64,000 nt of DNA from Acrasis kona (lineage: Eukaryota > Heterolobosea > Eutetramitea > Acrasida > Acrasidae), in assembly GCA_026419775.2 (NCBI GenBank), contig JAOPGA020001209.1, positions 22,126 to 86,125 of the forward strand, in the 5' to 3' direction. The notes under the pieces were generated by a model that was given only the letters and a program-made list of their open reading frames with translations, was not told the origin of the DNA and made no database searches. Position numbers and translations under genes: made by a program. This document shows, in pieces, positions 1-11,300 of the stretch. Each line of letters starts with the position of its first letter. The first letter of the stretch is position 1.

Positions 1-2015
1 CAATCTCGTCTTTCATGAGTTCGGACCCCTTTCCCAAGCCAGTAATGCTTTCATTGGCTAATGTTATGTTGAACCCGGTGCCCGCAACAATGATGTGATC
101 CATTTGTTCAGCAATAGGCGCAGTGCAGTCTAAAATGATCGTCATCAGAGATCGGAGTTTCCCATTTGATGCCAATAATTTATTTTTATATAAAATTTCG
201 GCTAATTGTACTTCGTCGATTGAGATAGAGAGCTTCATTTTGTAATGAATTATCAGAGAATCAACAACTTCACACAGCAACATCTCTATGAAATTTTGAG
301 ACGTATCTTTTAAGGCATACAACAGTGCTTTGTATATTTTTGCAGCGAAAGTCGTCGAACCATTCAGCTGGTACATCAAGTAGTCTGTTCTACTAAGATC
401 ATTGTACTTGATTTTTAATGCGCGCAAGTATAGAAATTTCGAGAGTAGAAAAATGTTGCACTCGCGCTGCGCCTCAACCATTGCGTCTAAATCTTCAAGT
501 TGTTCCATTTGGGCTATAAAACTTTTATAAGGAGCGTCCCTGTAATATGGCGACTTTTTTGTTGACCCACTCGCACATACTATGAGAGTGTTATATGCTT
601 GAGTACTTGCCGCTAAGATTTTTCCAGTTTTCGAGTCTCCCATTGGCTTTAGCAGCACATCGCAGTATCTGACACGCTTCTTAAACCTCTCTTCAATGTA
701 CTGCTTTGTACTCACCGCCCATGCGCTTTGATCTAAATTCACAAGAGTCATCACAACTTTTTTTGGAGCATCATCCACACCATTTTCTTCTCTGCCTCCG
801 ATAATTGGCAATTTCACCTTCTTGTTCACCAAGTTCTTGAATAAACCGCTCTGCGCATCCATGTCATAAATGTTTCTTTTGTTTACTTGTGCCACAGCTT
901 CTGCTCCAATCGCATCCAATTCCTTCATTGTGATTGGAACTACATCCATTAGTTTGCAGTTGATGGTCTACTTACATTTGTTTGTGTACGACAAGCCCAA
1001 AATTGTTCCAATTTTTACTCTTAATTTAGTGCCAAAACTTCTCGCCTCTTTAAGGATAAGGGTACACTCATTGCTGCCATTGTATCTTTTGGCTCCATAA
1101 GGTGTTTTCGTAACAAATGGTTCCAATCTTTTATCAATTTCTGCTAACTTCACTTGTGCCTCCTTTAAAAGTAGCGACACCCTTTGATCGGGTTGTGTAG
1201 TCAAGCCTTCATCATTAGAATGTTGTGTTGATTGTGGCGCTTACCTGCTGCGGCATCGAGGACCTTGACTAACGCAAGAGGAAATATCTTCTTCTCGTCG
1301 GCGCTGAGTGATCCCCATTGTTTGAGGGTTTCCAGCATGTTACTTGATAATAATTTCAAGGCTCTTGCATGATGTTTCTTGTGTAATCTGTCCTTGACAA
1401 TCTCTTCCACATATGGCATTTTAACTGGCAATGTATCGGTTGCACTTTTGTTCTGATCCTTGCCCGTAACGGTAACGTGGGAGTTGGTAGTAATCTCATC
1501 CTTCGTAACAACTAACAATGTATTAAATACGTGTAGAAATGAAGTCTTTACATTTGTCGGCTTTTGCGGCGGTGCTCTTGATTCGTTCGGAAACGTCTAT
1601 TGGTTAGTCATAGTGAAAGTTGTAATTCTTACTGAGGTCTTTGGTCGTCTTGCTTTCAGGACTAGTTCCCTTCACTTCTTCCGTTAAGTTTGCCATGCTC
1701 TCGCTTTCAAAACCAATTCCCTTCAATTCCTCATGGATGATTAACAATGTCTGTAACTTCTTACCTTGGACTAGCGTTTCTGGGCTCTCCTTACTATCAG
1801 ACTCTTTAAGTACTATAATTCGTTATTAGTTTCAAAAGTAAAGTAACATTACTTGGTGTCTTCAGCATAAAAAGGTTTGGAACCTTGAAATGATACTTGC
1901 ATTTTTGACTTGAATCCAGATTCTTGATGACTGATTTATCCAAGTTCAGCGGTACGATACGAACTTCTCGTCTAATCGGAATGCCAACAGTTCTCGTCAA
2001 GAATTGCTTGTTCAT
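1..2015 (-). CDS. Unrecognised multi-exon protein with P-loop-like motif (3' end beyond window)
   Basis: I do not recognise this family. Six exons can be followed from the ATG at 2015: 2015-1853, 1812-1633, 1596-1552, 1511-1245, 1206-976 and 939 to beyond base 1. The introns are 36-40 nt, each with a GTAA donor, a CTAAT/CTAAC/TTAAT element and an AG acceptor, and all junctions keep frame, which is strong evidence of a functional gene. The final exon contains GDSKTGK, a near Walker A motif that lacks the usual Ser/Thr, then a hydrophobic strand ending in Asp (MTIILD) and the strand IIVAGTGF. That order resembles P-loop NTPases of the Crinkler/RHS type, but this is a weak guess. The N-terminal 150 residues are charged and low in structure. 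It lies beside transposon remnants, so an accessory role is possible. It is incomplete at the left edge. Confidence 0.6.
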
Positions 2016-2399
2016 TTTGTTTAAAAATTGAAGAAGACCCTAAAATTATTAATAATATCGGTACCGAAAGAACATCTTAAGCAGAACGATGTTGACAAGA
2101 CACTTACAATGAACACAACAACGATTACAGAGCTCAGAATCCTAGTTCTTGCCAAGTTCTTTAGTCCTACTAATTTTAACTTGTTTCATTGGACCAGAGA
2201 GAGTAGCCCTAAGCTATGATGAAGTCAAGGATGGGATGTTTGAATAATACATAGAAAACAATGACACGATCATAACGTTCAGCTGCTACTCTAACTCCAG
2301 TGGTACCAAGAGTAATTGAAAGGTACTAAATGAAGAACGTACCGTTGAAAAAGAAACGTTCAAGCAACTCCCACAGAATTTTCGTGAGCGCAGATTCTC

Positions 2400-4891
2400 A
2401 CTTTCGAAGACTCTGAAAAAAAGGAAGTCTGTTCTGCAAAAAAACATTAGAAGGAATGTGTATTCAAGCACCCCAACCCATGTTGACATGCCGTTGGAAC
2501 TGTTCAAACATACATTTAACACCAATTTTCCGTGTAGGGTAGCCGGATTTGGCGGTTCCTCACTGACCTGCAAGTCGCTTGTGCTGAACATGAAAATGCT
2601 CAAATGGCTTTGTATGGTACGTACATGGCGGTTCAAATAGTATTGCTTCTTCAAACATGTGAAGCACAGCATGAAATTTAATTGTGTTGGCCTTCAACTT
2701 TCCGTAAAGGGAAACAAAATTACTGGCATAACGAGTATGAACTTTTTTGGCAAATAGAATGTCTTCTTTTAACAATAGAGAGTGGTACATTATACGGTAA
2801 TATATAAGATGATCCATCCAATTGAAAATGCTCTTTGGAAAGTAGATTATAAAATAAGAGGGGTGATACTTGATAGAAGCAAGACCAGTTATCACCATCC
2901 CAATTTCCCCGATCACTGAATAACTTGAGCTTGTCTTGAAAGCTACTCCGATCAAAGCTCCATTTCACCATCTCTCTGTCTACTTTCTCATCTGAAATCA
3001 ATCCCAACTCTATTAGTGCTTCAATATGGCGATCAGATAAGTTACCTAGAACCTATACATGAAAGATATCTGCAGGACTTTGTTTGTGTACATCAAAGTT
3101 ATATGGAGCTGTATATAACTTCCAAAACACATTCCTTGTACATCTAATTGAAACTGCCTTGCTCAAAACATCATACATCTTACGGTCCGTTATTGTGTTC
3201 AGCTTTGCAAACTTGTTTATAGTGTCTTCTACAGTCCTCAACTGTTCTATCTTGTTTTCACAATAGTCTTTATGATTGACATAACAAGTACAGCAACCTG
3301 TTGTAGCTCTATGTCCCTGTACTCCTGTGGCTTCATCTCTTTCGGGCTGATCTGCTATTATCAAGTGCAAAACTGGACGCACTAATACATTCTTGTTCAA
3401 CCCAGCATGCTTTACAACAATACCATCATAGAGTGCTCTCAAGTCCTGCACTGCACCTTGTGCAATTTCATGCAAATTTAATTGCTTTGAACCAATACTG
3501 TACAGTATCCTACTCTCCATCTTTCCTCGAAACTTGTGGCTAAAGTTTGATATGTCATAATAGCAGCCATAAGCTTCTCTTGATCTTCCAGCGTTCCTTG
3601 ATTTATTAAAATGATCAGAAAACCAATTTACTAAAAGCAAGAGAGCACCATCCTTACAATGCATATTCAATAACTTTTTGTAGTACTCTGTATTGCATAT
3701 ATGATGGACTTTTGACGATGGTTTAGGTACAAATCTCATTTCTTTCACAATTTCGTTTTCACTGAAAAGTCTGGCAATGTTCTGCTCCAGTGGGTAGTAA
3801 TTGACCTCCTTTTGATTTACCTCGTAGCTCTTCATTCTAATCGCTGGAAATTGTTGATGTGCCTCTAACTCATTATATTTACGTGGATTTAATACTAAAT
3901 CTTCAGGAATATGAACATTTTGCTCTTTGTTCACAGTGTTGTGTAGGTCTTTCAACTTTGTAATGTCATCTTGAGTAAATTCGTTTTCGCGATAAAATCG
4001 ATGCCCCATACCCTCAATGATACTTTTATATGGAAGGATACCATTTGCTGTAGGGGCAGTAACCTTTTTGTACACTCTGGTTGTTGTTGCTTCAATGGCT
4101 CTCTCATAAATAACATTATCATAACAATCATATTCGTTGACTGATACTGATGACAAAATATCGTATATGTTTTTGTATTGAGTATTGGATTCTTTTGTCT
4201 CACGTAGAGGTACAGGTTGAATATCAGGCTCATCTTCTCTAGTAAATTCACTTTCTGCCTTCAGCTTGTATAAATAATCAACAATTGCTCCAATTAATAT
4301 ATCATGGTTTTGGTTAAAAGCAGTTTGCATGTCCATTTTAATTAAAGGGTAACAGCTCTTCCCAGCATGTGATGTATTAATAGTATGTTTTGTGACTACC
4401 GACTCTTGAAAATGACAAAATGCTTTGCATGCATTGCAAACATAACTGTGTTTATTACATTTGAGGCATAAGTATTGACTAGATTTATCCCCAACCTCAG
4501 TTATATCAACAATAATTCCATTACATTTTCCATCATCCTCACGTTTGCATGTCAGCACATTCACAAATAATTTACAGTTATGAACAATTGTTTGAGTGGT
4601 TCGAAGCATCATGTCCCAATCTTCATCATCAAGGTTAGCAAACTGTGTACTTTGTGTATCATCATGAATGTGGTCGTCGTCCTCTCTTGTCCTCTTTTTT
4701 CCAACTCCACCGATAAGACGATAATGGATCATTACTGTATCTTGGTCGCAAATATTATAGTCGCTCACAACATGATCGCATTTGAGGATACAATTGTTAT
4801 GTGAAACATAAAAATCATCCTTGCTAATATTTAAAGCGTTGCACAAATTGGAGTATATCTTTTTGATTTGTGTTGTTTTGAATATTGTCAT
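2400..4891 (-). pseudogene. Decayed DDE transposase (CMC/Plavaka-like) with N-terminal ubiquitin-like domain
   Basis: The intact part (4891-3053, 612 aa) begins with about 60 residues that look like ubiquitin, including SDYNI and a terminal RLIGG matching ubiquitin's SDYNI and RLRGG. An acidic linker and a Cys/His cluster follow (CxxC pairs near residues 140-160). The rest resembles CMC-superfamily (CACTA/Plavaka-type) transposases: VNWFSDHF as a possible first catalytic Asp, LHLIIADQPERDEATG as the second, and a CCTC motif. The frame meets TAG at 3053 in DIFHV, yet the same frame continues with transposase-like residues (VLGNLSDRHIEAL). It then shifts frame near 2770 and goes on to a KFHAVLHMFEEAILFE block typical of transposase C-termini, and meets further stops by 2560. 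I infer an inactive copy. The superfamily is assigned by motif memory only. Confidence 0.6.
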
Positions 4892-5018
4892 TGAAAATGG
4901 CTCCTCGTGTCCATGAACAAATACGAAGATGGGTTCCGAGCAAGCAACATGCGGCTTATTGCACTTTGTTTTTAACTTGTTTTATATTTTTTCCTCTCTC
5001 TTACGTTTAAAAAAATGA

Positions 5019-5810
5019 GTGATCCAAAAATTGGATTCAGATGTGGTCAGCAAATCTAATGTTGAACAGGAACTTGGTGTTGAAGGAGTTGTTGATGGGA
5101 AATTCAAACTTTACAATATCTGTCCGTATCAACTTTTCTTACGTTATCGAGACGCATGTGCTGAAGGTGTTGATAACAAGCAACCCACAGGAAGAGTGTG
5201 GAGATATTTTGTGTCAACAAAGAATGGAGGATACTTCTCAGAAAAGAAGCAGATTGGTATCAACCCTATACGCAATATTTTCAAGGACATCATGACGCAT
5301 TATGCAAAATTTTTGCCAGACGATGTACAAGAAGAGATTAGGACAGGGAAAATTTGCGAAGCAAGAAGACTGAAACTTGGAGCCAATGCTGCGAAAGCAA
5401 AAACAGGTTTGGAACGTTATACAAGTCACTCAAGACGCCATTCTCTTGCAACATTTATGGTATCTGCAGGTTTTACAGCTGTGGAAATTCAAGCCATGCT
5501 TCGGCATAAAAACACATCCACGTCGCAAGTATACATTGATTCTGAGAAGAATGTTCGTCCAAAGATTGCAAGGAAAGTGGTATCAGCACTGCAGAATGAG
5601 AACCCATTCAAAGACCGAGTTGTACCAAAAGCGGTAGCGTCGTCTTCGAAAGATGATTAACCTAATATCGATTCTGATGAGGACGAAATTGATGTTAGAG
5701 ATGTTGATACGGAAATAAACACACCACCCGTACAATAGAAAGAAGTCACTACATTCAGCGGGAAGAAGATTGTATTCAATAACTGTCATTTTACTAATGT
5801 ACAGTTCTAA
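5019..5810 (+). pseudogene. Crypton-like tyrosine recombinase, interrupted by in-frame stops
   Basis: The C-terminal half carries tyrosine recombinase box II: YTSHSRRHSLAT (His-x-x-Arg), then LRH in the place of the usual LGH, then QVYI with the candidate nucleophilic Tyr. The upstream PYQLFLRY and NPIRNIFKDIM blocks resemble the DUF3504/Crypton type. No in-frame ATG lies near the beginning: the reading frame opens right after a TGA and the first possible start is GTG, so the N-terminus, including the first catalytic Arg, is lost or lies in an unseen exon. After the TAA at 5658 the same frame still encodes an acidic stretch to a TAG at 5736, then FSGKKIVFNNC to the TAA at 5808, so two stops appear internal. 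It diverges from the transposase gene across 130 bp. Confidence 0.6.
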
Positions 5811-5917
5811 CATTACAATAAAATGTGTTTTGTAACAAAATCCGAGTGAGGTCCAGGTGAAGATTCCATAATCCGTCCAATAGAATTTCACGGATTCTGC
5901 GGAAGCTCTCTGCGGAA

Positions 5918-6672
5918 ATGTCTGGGAATTGTAAAAACTCAAAATTTAATACAAGTTTACCATTTTTTTCACCATATATGGGGTTTACAATGGGGAAAGT
6001 AAGAGACAAAATATTCGAAATGCCGGAACTAAAAAAAAACAACAACATGCCTCCCTCAAAAAAAAGCAATAGAAAGATCACACCCACTAAAGCCAAAGAG
6101 GCGTCTGTTTTATTTGATGACCTCAGCGCTTAGAACTTGAGAAAATTCAGGTATCGCCCACACCCTCTGTTGGATCAACAGTCCTCACAGAAGAAATGAA
6201 GCAGCACATAGAGAGGTGCATTCAAAATTCGATCACTGCTGCAATTCCTAGTATAGTTTTAGGCACTCTGTACTTCACTAACGAATGGGTTGGGGTTGGA
6301 AATTTAGCGAAGACCGGCTTCAAGACCCTAAATCACGGTATTGAAAAGACTGTAGTCAACGTCCTTAACAATTGTGACTACGATATAGAATCAACAGAAG
6401 GCAAGGAAAAATACAGGCAGCAGGTATTGTCCGATTTGAAAAAGAAGTACTCTATTTTGTTAAAGGACGATGATACTTTCGACCGTGGTGTAAGGGAAAT
6501 GATCAGTAACACCATGAAGGAAAAAAAGAGGCAGTGCAAGACGAACAAAATTAATTTAAAGGGAATTGATCGAGCAAAGTTGCAGAAGATGGTGGAGCAA
6601 TTACGAAAGGAGGATGCGGAGGAGAAGGAAAAGGAGAAGAGTGACACAGACGTTGAGGATGATGAAAAATAA
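5918..6672 (+). pseudogene. Unrecognised element-associated protein, two ORFs offset by one frame
   Basis: Two ORFs (5918-6133 and 6196-6672) are offset by one frame. The second frame is open upstream of its ATG back to about 6130 (LELEKIQVSPTPSVG), so a -1 shift around 6130 would join them into one protein of about 245 aa. The first part is basic (KKSNRKITPTKAK). The second has a hydrophobic stretch (AAIPSIVLGTLYF) and a charged, probably coiled C-terminus ending in acidic residues. No family was recognised. It follows the recombinase on the same strand and could be a second gene of that element or a decayed host gene. A spliced joint is less likely, as no convincing donor and acceptor sit at the break. 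Confidence 0.35.
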
Positions 6673-6765
6673 ACATCGAATTTGTATAATTTATTTTGTA
6701 TTATTGCGACAAATGCTGAGTGTTGTACACCTCATCAAAACAGTGGTAAACTCTTGAAATAATTA

Positions 6766-6896
6766 GTGGATACCACCAGTGTGCACCACTTCTCTTGCTC
6801 CACTTTTTAAATAATTCGTGTCTACCACCAACCCAAATTCCCACAGGGTGGTGGACACTTTCTGAACGAAAATTTAAGGATTTTGGTGGTCAACAC
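6766..6896. repeat. Cluster of inverted GTG..ACCACCA motifs
   Basis: Four copies of a 10-13 base motif occur within 130 bp: GTGGATACCACCA at 6767, GTGTCTACCACCA at 6818, and two copies on the other strand near 6849-6858 and 6884-6896 (reading TGGTGGACAC and TGGTGGTCAACAC on the plus strand). The two-forward, two-reverse layout resembles subterminal repeats of a DNA transposon or a protein-binding array. It sits just downstream of the element-associated ORFs. No other copy was noticed elsewhere in the window, but this was read by eye. Confidence 0.4.
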
Positions 6897-6915
6897 TGAA
6901 TACTTCCCCTATTAG

Positions 6916-7059
6916 ATGGACTACATAAAAGCTATGATCCTGTACAGCCCCAAGTACAACTCTGACGACGAGGGGATATTTCTCGATGGACTTGAAGGAT
7001 TGTATGAGTGCATCAAAAAACCAAACATTCAAAGAGCATATCTACATACTTTGACTTGA
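6916..7059 (+). CDS. Short ORF, 47 aa, unknown
   Basis: An ATG-initiated 47-codon frame encodes an acidic peptide (MDYIKAMILYSPKYNSDDEG and onward) ending in TGA at 7057. The composition looks protein-like, but no family was recognised. It may be an exon remnant of the accessory region or a chance frame. It is the last possible coding trace before the transcription-factor gene on the other strand. Confidence 0.2.
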   Translation: MDYIKAMILYSPKYNSDDEGIFLDGLEGLYECIKKPNIQRAYLHTLT

Positions 7060-7120
7060 AATGATATATAAAAGAATTTTTAGAACTAATCATACTTCAA
7101 GTCTTGACAACAACGATTTA

Positions 7121-8216
7121 TTACAAATTATACAAATAATCATGTGCTGCACTACCCAATACATCATCGCTTACGAAAATAGATTGTCTCCTTCTATTAG
7201 TATCTCTGTTGCTTATTACTATAGATTCATGGTTGACTAAGTTCTTCTCTAACAAAACATCCAAGGGCAAAAATCTTCCACTATGTCTGGCTGGTCTAGA
7301 TTCTCCGTAAGTACCAGTGACAGCAATGTTTATAGGTGCATCTACTGGAGGAGAGGATATTTGTGTCGAGGGAAGACTAGTTGCGCGACAGTGAATGTGA
7401 CTAGGTGTTGGTGGTGATATTACTTTTGAAACAGTCTTGTTGTAGTTGGTTAACAACTACGTTATTCCTATCGACGCCAACTTGGAAAGTGTGAAGTTGG
7501 GAACAGTCGGTGGGTGTTGTGACTGAAACACTTCTTTGTTCTCCACTCTCGTAAATGGCCGTAACAATTACCCGAAGAGGTCGATGGTTTGCTTGTAATG
7601 TAGTTATGGATCCAGGCGACTCAACATCAAACGTCTGAGAATTCTGCATGCTCTCGAAAACATCCGAAGTGAGGCTGCAAGACGATCTGTTAGAAGCAGA
7701 GGAACAAACGGAATTCTTTGTGCTAACGTCCACATAATTTTGAAAGATTGTCTCAGGCTTAATTGGTCCAGGTAAACTTTTGTGAGCTGCCCTCATGGCT
7801 CTTTGACTCCTTTGTGGTTGTTCTTCGCACTCAATTCCAAGTCTAGTACACCTCGCGCAAGGTCTAGCCTCCTCACACGCTGCATGTGATCTGTTACAGC
7901 CAGCACATGCTCTCGATAATCTGGGCTTCCTTCTCCTCACATCCAGGGATACATTTGCCGAGGATATATTGGTGTGTAAAAAGTTGGTATCATGATTAAC
8001 TTCATTTTCAAAAATAGTGAAGATATCATCGGATAACTTCCTCTTCCTAGGCGACGTGTTCGATTGTGAGTTATTGTTCGATTGCTCAGAGATGGCGTTC
8101 AAATGTTCGTACAGCTCGCTTTCAATAGAACGCGACCTCTTGAACGGCCTCTCTTCATATTGAAGATTACTTGTTGAGTACATGTACGTTTCTTTCAACA
8201 GATTTGACATTGACAT
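7121..8216 (-). CDS. Zn2Cys6 (Gal4-type) transcription factor
   Basis: A nuclear DNA-binding protein with a binuclear zinc cluster. The six cysteines follow C-x2-C-x6-C-x5-C-x2-C-x6-C (CAGC, then PCARC, then GIEC), the canonical spacing. A basic stretch lies just before it (RRRKPR) and an NLS-like KRSR near the start. I take the ATG at 8216 (MSMSNLL) as the start. A CAG preceding it suggests a 5'-UTR intron. At the 3' side two frames must be joined near 7436-7460. Removing 25 nt (GTAGTT to CAACAAG) restores one frame, so either a very short intron or a frameshift is present. Such proteins are best known from fungi but also occur in some amoebae. Target genes are not evident. Confidence 0.72.
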
Positions 8217-8326
8217 TTGGTCGGTCCGTTTTAAGAAGTCACTGAAATGGATTTTTAAAGATATCACACGTCAACGTCGTTACATAACAATCGTTTAATG
8301 TACAATTATAATCACACATATATAGA

Positions 8327-11300
8327 CTACAATTTTATATTCTCCTCAAAAGCTCTAAGCAGCGACTGAGCCAACTCCTTCACCAACACTGCCTTCTCAT
8401 CCTTGATGATGTTCTTAATCACCGGATACAAATCGTTCATGATGCGCTTCGGATGTTCGCTCCACTTGTACAAGCTCTGCACAATCTTCAACTGAGTCAC
8501 CCTCATCAACACGTCAGGTGCCTTCGCCTGCAACGCCTGTTTCAACACCTTGACAAACTCTGCTCTGCCCGATAACACCCTGGTCATCTTGACGCTGGCG
8601 TTCAACATGGCCTGCAAAGGCTGCAACATGCTGTTCAACATGTTTTGTTCTCTAGCAGGAATGTGCTCGAATACATTCACCATAAAATCTACGTTGTTGC
8701 TCTTGCACAGCTCGTCTTGCACTCGTTGAGGCTCTTCGGTCATCCATTCCCTGAGTGCCTCCAGCGCATTGACCTGCCATCCGTTCACGTTCATCAAGTG
8801 CTTCACGTAGAACTGTACGCCATTGTGTTGCCACAATAGTTGTCGCGTCCTTGATCCAGTGTGTGCCAGGTCACAATACATGTTGAGAGCAAAGTGCTTG
8901 AGCGGAGAATTGCTGGAGATCATGTACTGTAGTTCGGGTATGATTCCCGCCAATGCCGCCTTTTCTTGTCTCTCCTTGTTGACCCTGCACAAACTGAACA
9001 GAGCGGATATGATTTGATTGCTAAAGTCGTTCTGACGCAACGACAACAATCCCACCAATCTTGCAATCGCCCCGCTGGATTCGAAATTTGCAAATGTGGA
9101 TGGATCTAATGCTAAATTCTTTATGCATTTGATCATGTTTAATTTGTGATTTGGCGGTAAATTTTCCAAACAATTAAAGAATTTGTTCAAATTACCAGGT
9201 TGAGCGGTGCGTGCCTTCACGCTGCTGTCGCTGTCGCTGAACAATAACAAAATACTCATCACCTTGTCCAAATAAAAATGAGATTGTGGATCGTTCGAAA
9301 TGGTCAAATTGAGCATCACATCGCTCAATCGACTCATCAGATTACATTTGCTAAATAATCTACAAAAGTCATTTTTGGGCGTTCTCGTCTTCTTTTCGGG
9401 AATGTTGAACACTTGCATCACCGCATCGATTGCATTGTAAATCATGTCCTTGATCACTTCGAAATGTTGACGATTGTCATGAATCAAAAACTCTACGAGC
9501 ACCGGTAATCCTCTACAAGCGATGAACATTTGTAAAGTGAGCGCCGAAGTGTTGCACATGGCGCTGATGAATATACAAGCTTGTTTTCTAATGTCCACGC
9601 TATAAGAAGGATTACTAAACCTCATGACTTGTGGCAGAGCTCCGACGAGGCACAACGTCTCTCTGAACGCAATGTTTTCTTTGAGGTATTGAATGTCGTA
9701 ATCGTTGGTGAGGTGATTTACTAATTGAAGAGTCGCCAAAATCACATCGGGCGCTTCTACTCCCAACATGTCCATGATGGGCAATACGCCATGATGTTGA
9801 GTCAATTTGGATTTCATTTGTGGATGTTGTTTGAAAATTTCGACCAATCCATGACAAGCCTCCAATTGTACTTTTTCATCTCCATCAGGATTTAATTTTG
9901 AAATCAAATCGCTGACTTGTTTTTCTAAACGTAATTGTTCTTGTTCCATTGGATTCGCTTCAATTTCGATATCTCCGAACGATGACTCTAGAATGTCTTG
10001 GAACACATCTTCGTCGTTATCAATGTCATCCAAATTGGTACTTTCCATTCTGGCAATTAATTTTTCTGCCAAATTATCTCCTGTTAAATCCAAATCACCA
10101 AAATCATCGACCAAGTCATCATCGTCACGATCCACAAAATCATTCAATGTCTTTTTTTGTGACTTGTTGCCATTGTTATTGTTGTTGTTGTTGTTGATGG
10201 GTTGGTGACTTCCTTTATCTAATTTGAGCGGTGGACCGCGTGGTTCCGGTGTTTCTCCGTCGCTCCATCCTCCGCTGTCTTCATCCGAGAATGTCTTTTT
10301 GGAAGATTCTAATTTTAATGGGGCGCGACGAGGTGCCGGTTCTGCAGATTCTCCATCGCTCCATCCTCCGCTATCTTCGTCCGAGAATGCTTTTTTGATT
10401 GGTTGTTGTGGTCGGGGAGTGCCGCTCGGTGGTGCTAATTTCAAAGTGGGCACATCATCATCGGTGATTCGGAACGAAATGTTGTTGTGATCGATTCCAC
10501 TGGATTGTCTGGTAATCTTGCTGTTAATGTCCGGTAACTCCGGCCAATTCTCTTCTTCTTCGTCTTCGTTCCATTTTTTTAAATTTTGTTTGATGGCCTC
10601 CGTTTGTACGGTGGATTGAGGTCTTGGATCGACGGGGACGGTTATGCCAATGCTCATGCGCGTACTTAATTGTTTCATCAAATGATCTCCTTGTTGACTG
10701 TTGCGTTGTTGAATTGCATTTTTGATCCAAACGTGTTTCAAGAGCTGTGTGGCGGAGTTACGTAAATTGGGATCCTTTTGGAAACATTTTAGTAGAAAAT
10801 CTTTACATGCCTGTCAACGTTAAAAAAATGAATGTGAAAAATTTAACATACGGGTGAGATTTTTGGAGGTAGCGGAGGATGTTCGTCCTCTACGATTCTG
10901 TAGAGTGCAGGCATGGGATCTAGAGTGAAATATGGAGGTTCACCACCAGTTAGTAGTTCGATCACGGTGGCTCCTACGGACCATACGTCTGATGCTGGTG
11001 TCGCTGGATTGAGTTCGATAATTTCAGGTGCCACTGTGAGGGATTAGAAAAAATTGAAAAATGGAACATACTCCAATAAGGTGTTCCGACTGGATTAGAG
11101 CCATCTGCTTCTTGAAGTGTACTTGCCACACCAAAATCAGCCAACTTGATCTCTCCTGATTTTGTCTTTAAAATATTTGCTCCCTTAATGTCTCTATGTA
11201 TGACACCTTCTGAGTGAAGATATTCTAATCCTTCCAAAACCTGTGATGTGAAATGTGCAATGAGTTTTTCGTTCAATGGTCCAATCTCTCCGCATAAATC

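Noticed and set aside
1741-1780. Intron GTAAGAAG...CATGAG in the left-edge gene
   Set aside because: The frame reads straight through this segment (GKKLQTLLIIHEE), while removing it breaks the frame.
5658-5810. Reassigned stop codons (alternative genetic code)
   Set aside because: TAA, TAG and TGA end many well-conserved genes here at the expected place, so the internal stops are better seen as decay.
9949-10490. Plus-strand frames rich in Ser/Cys opposite the kinase linker
   Set aside because: They are the antisense of acidic and poly-Asn repeats in a well-supported gene.
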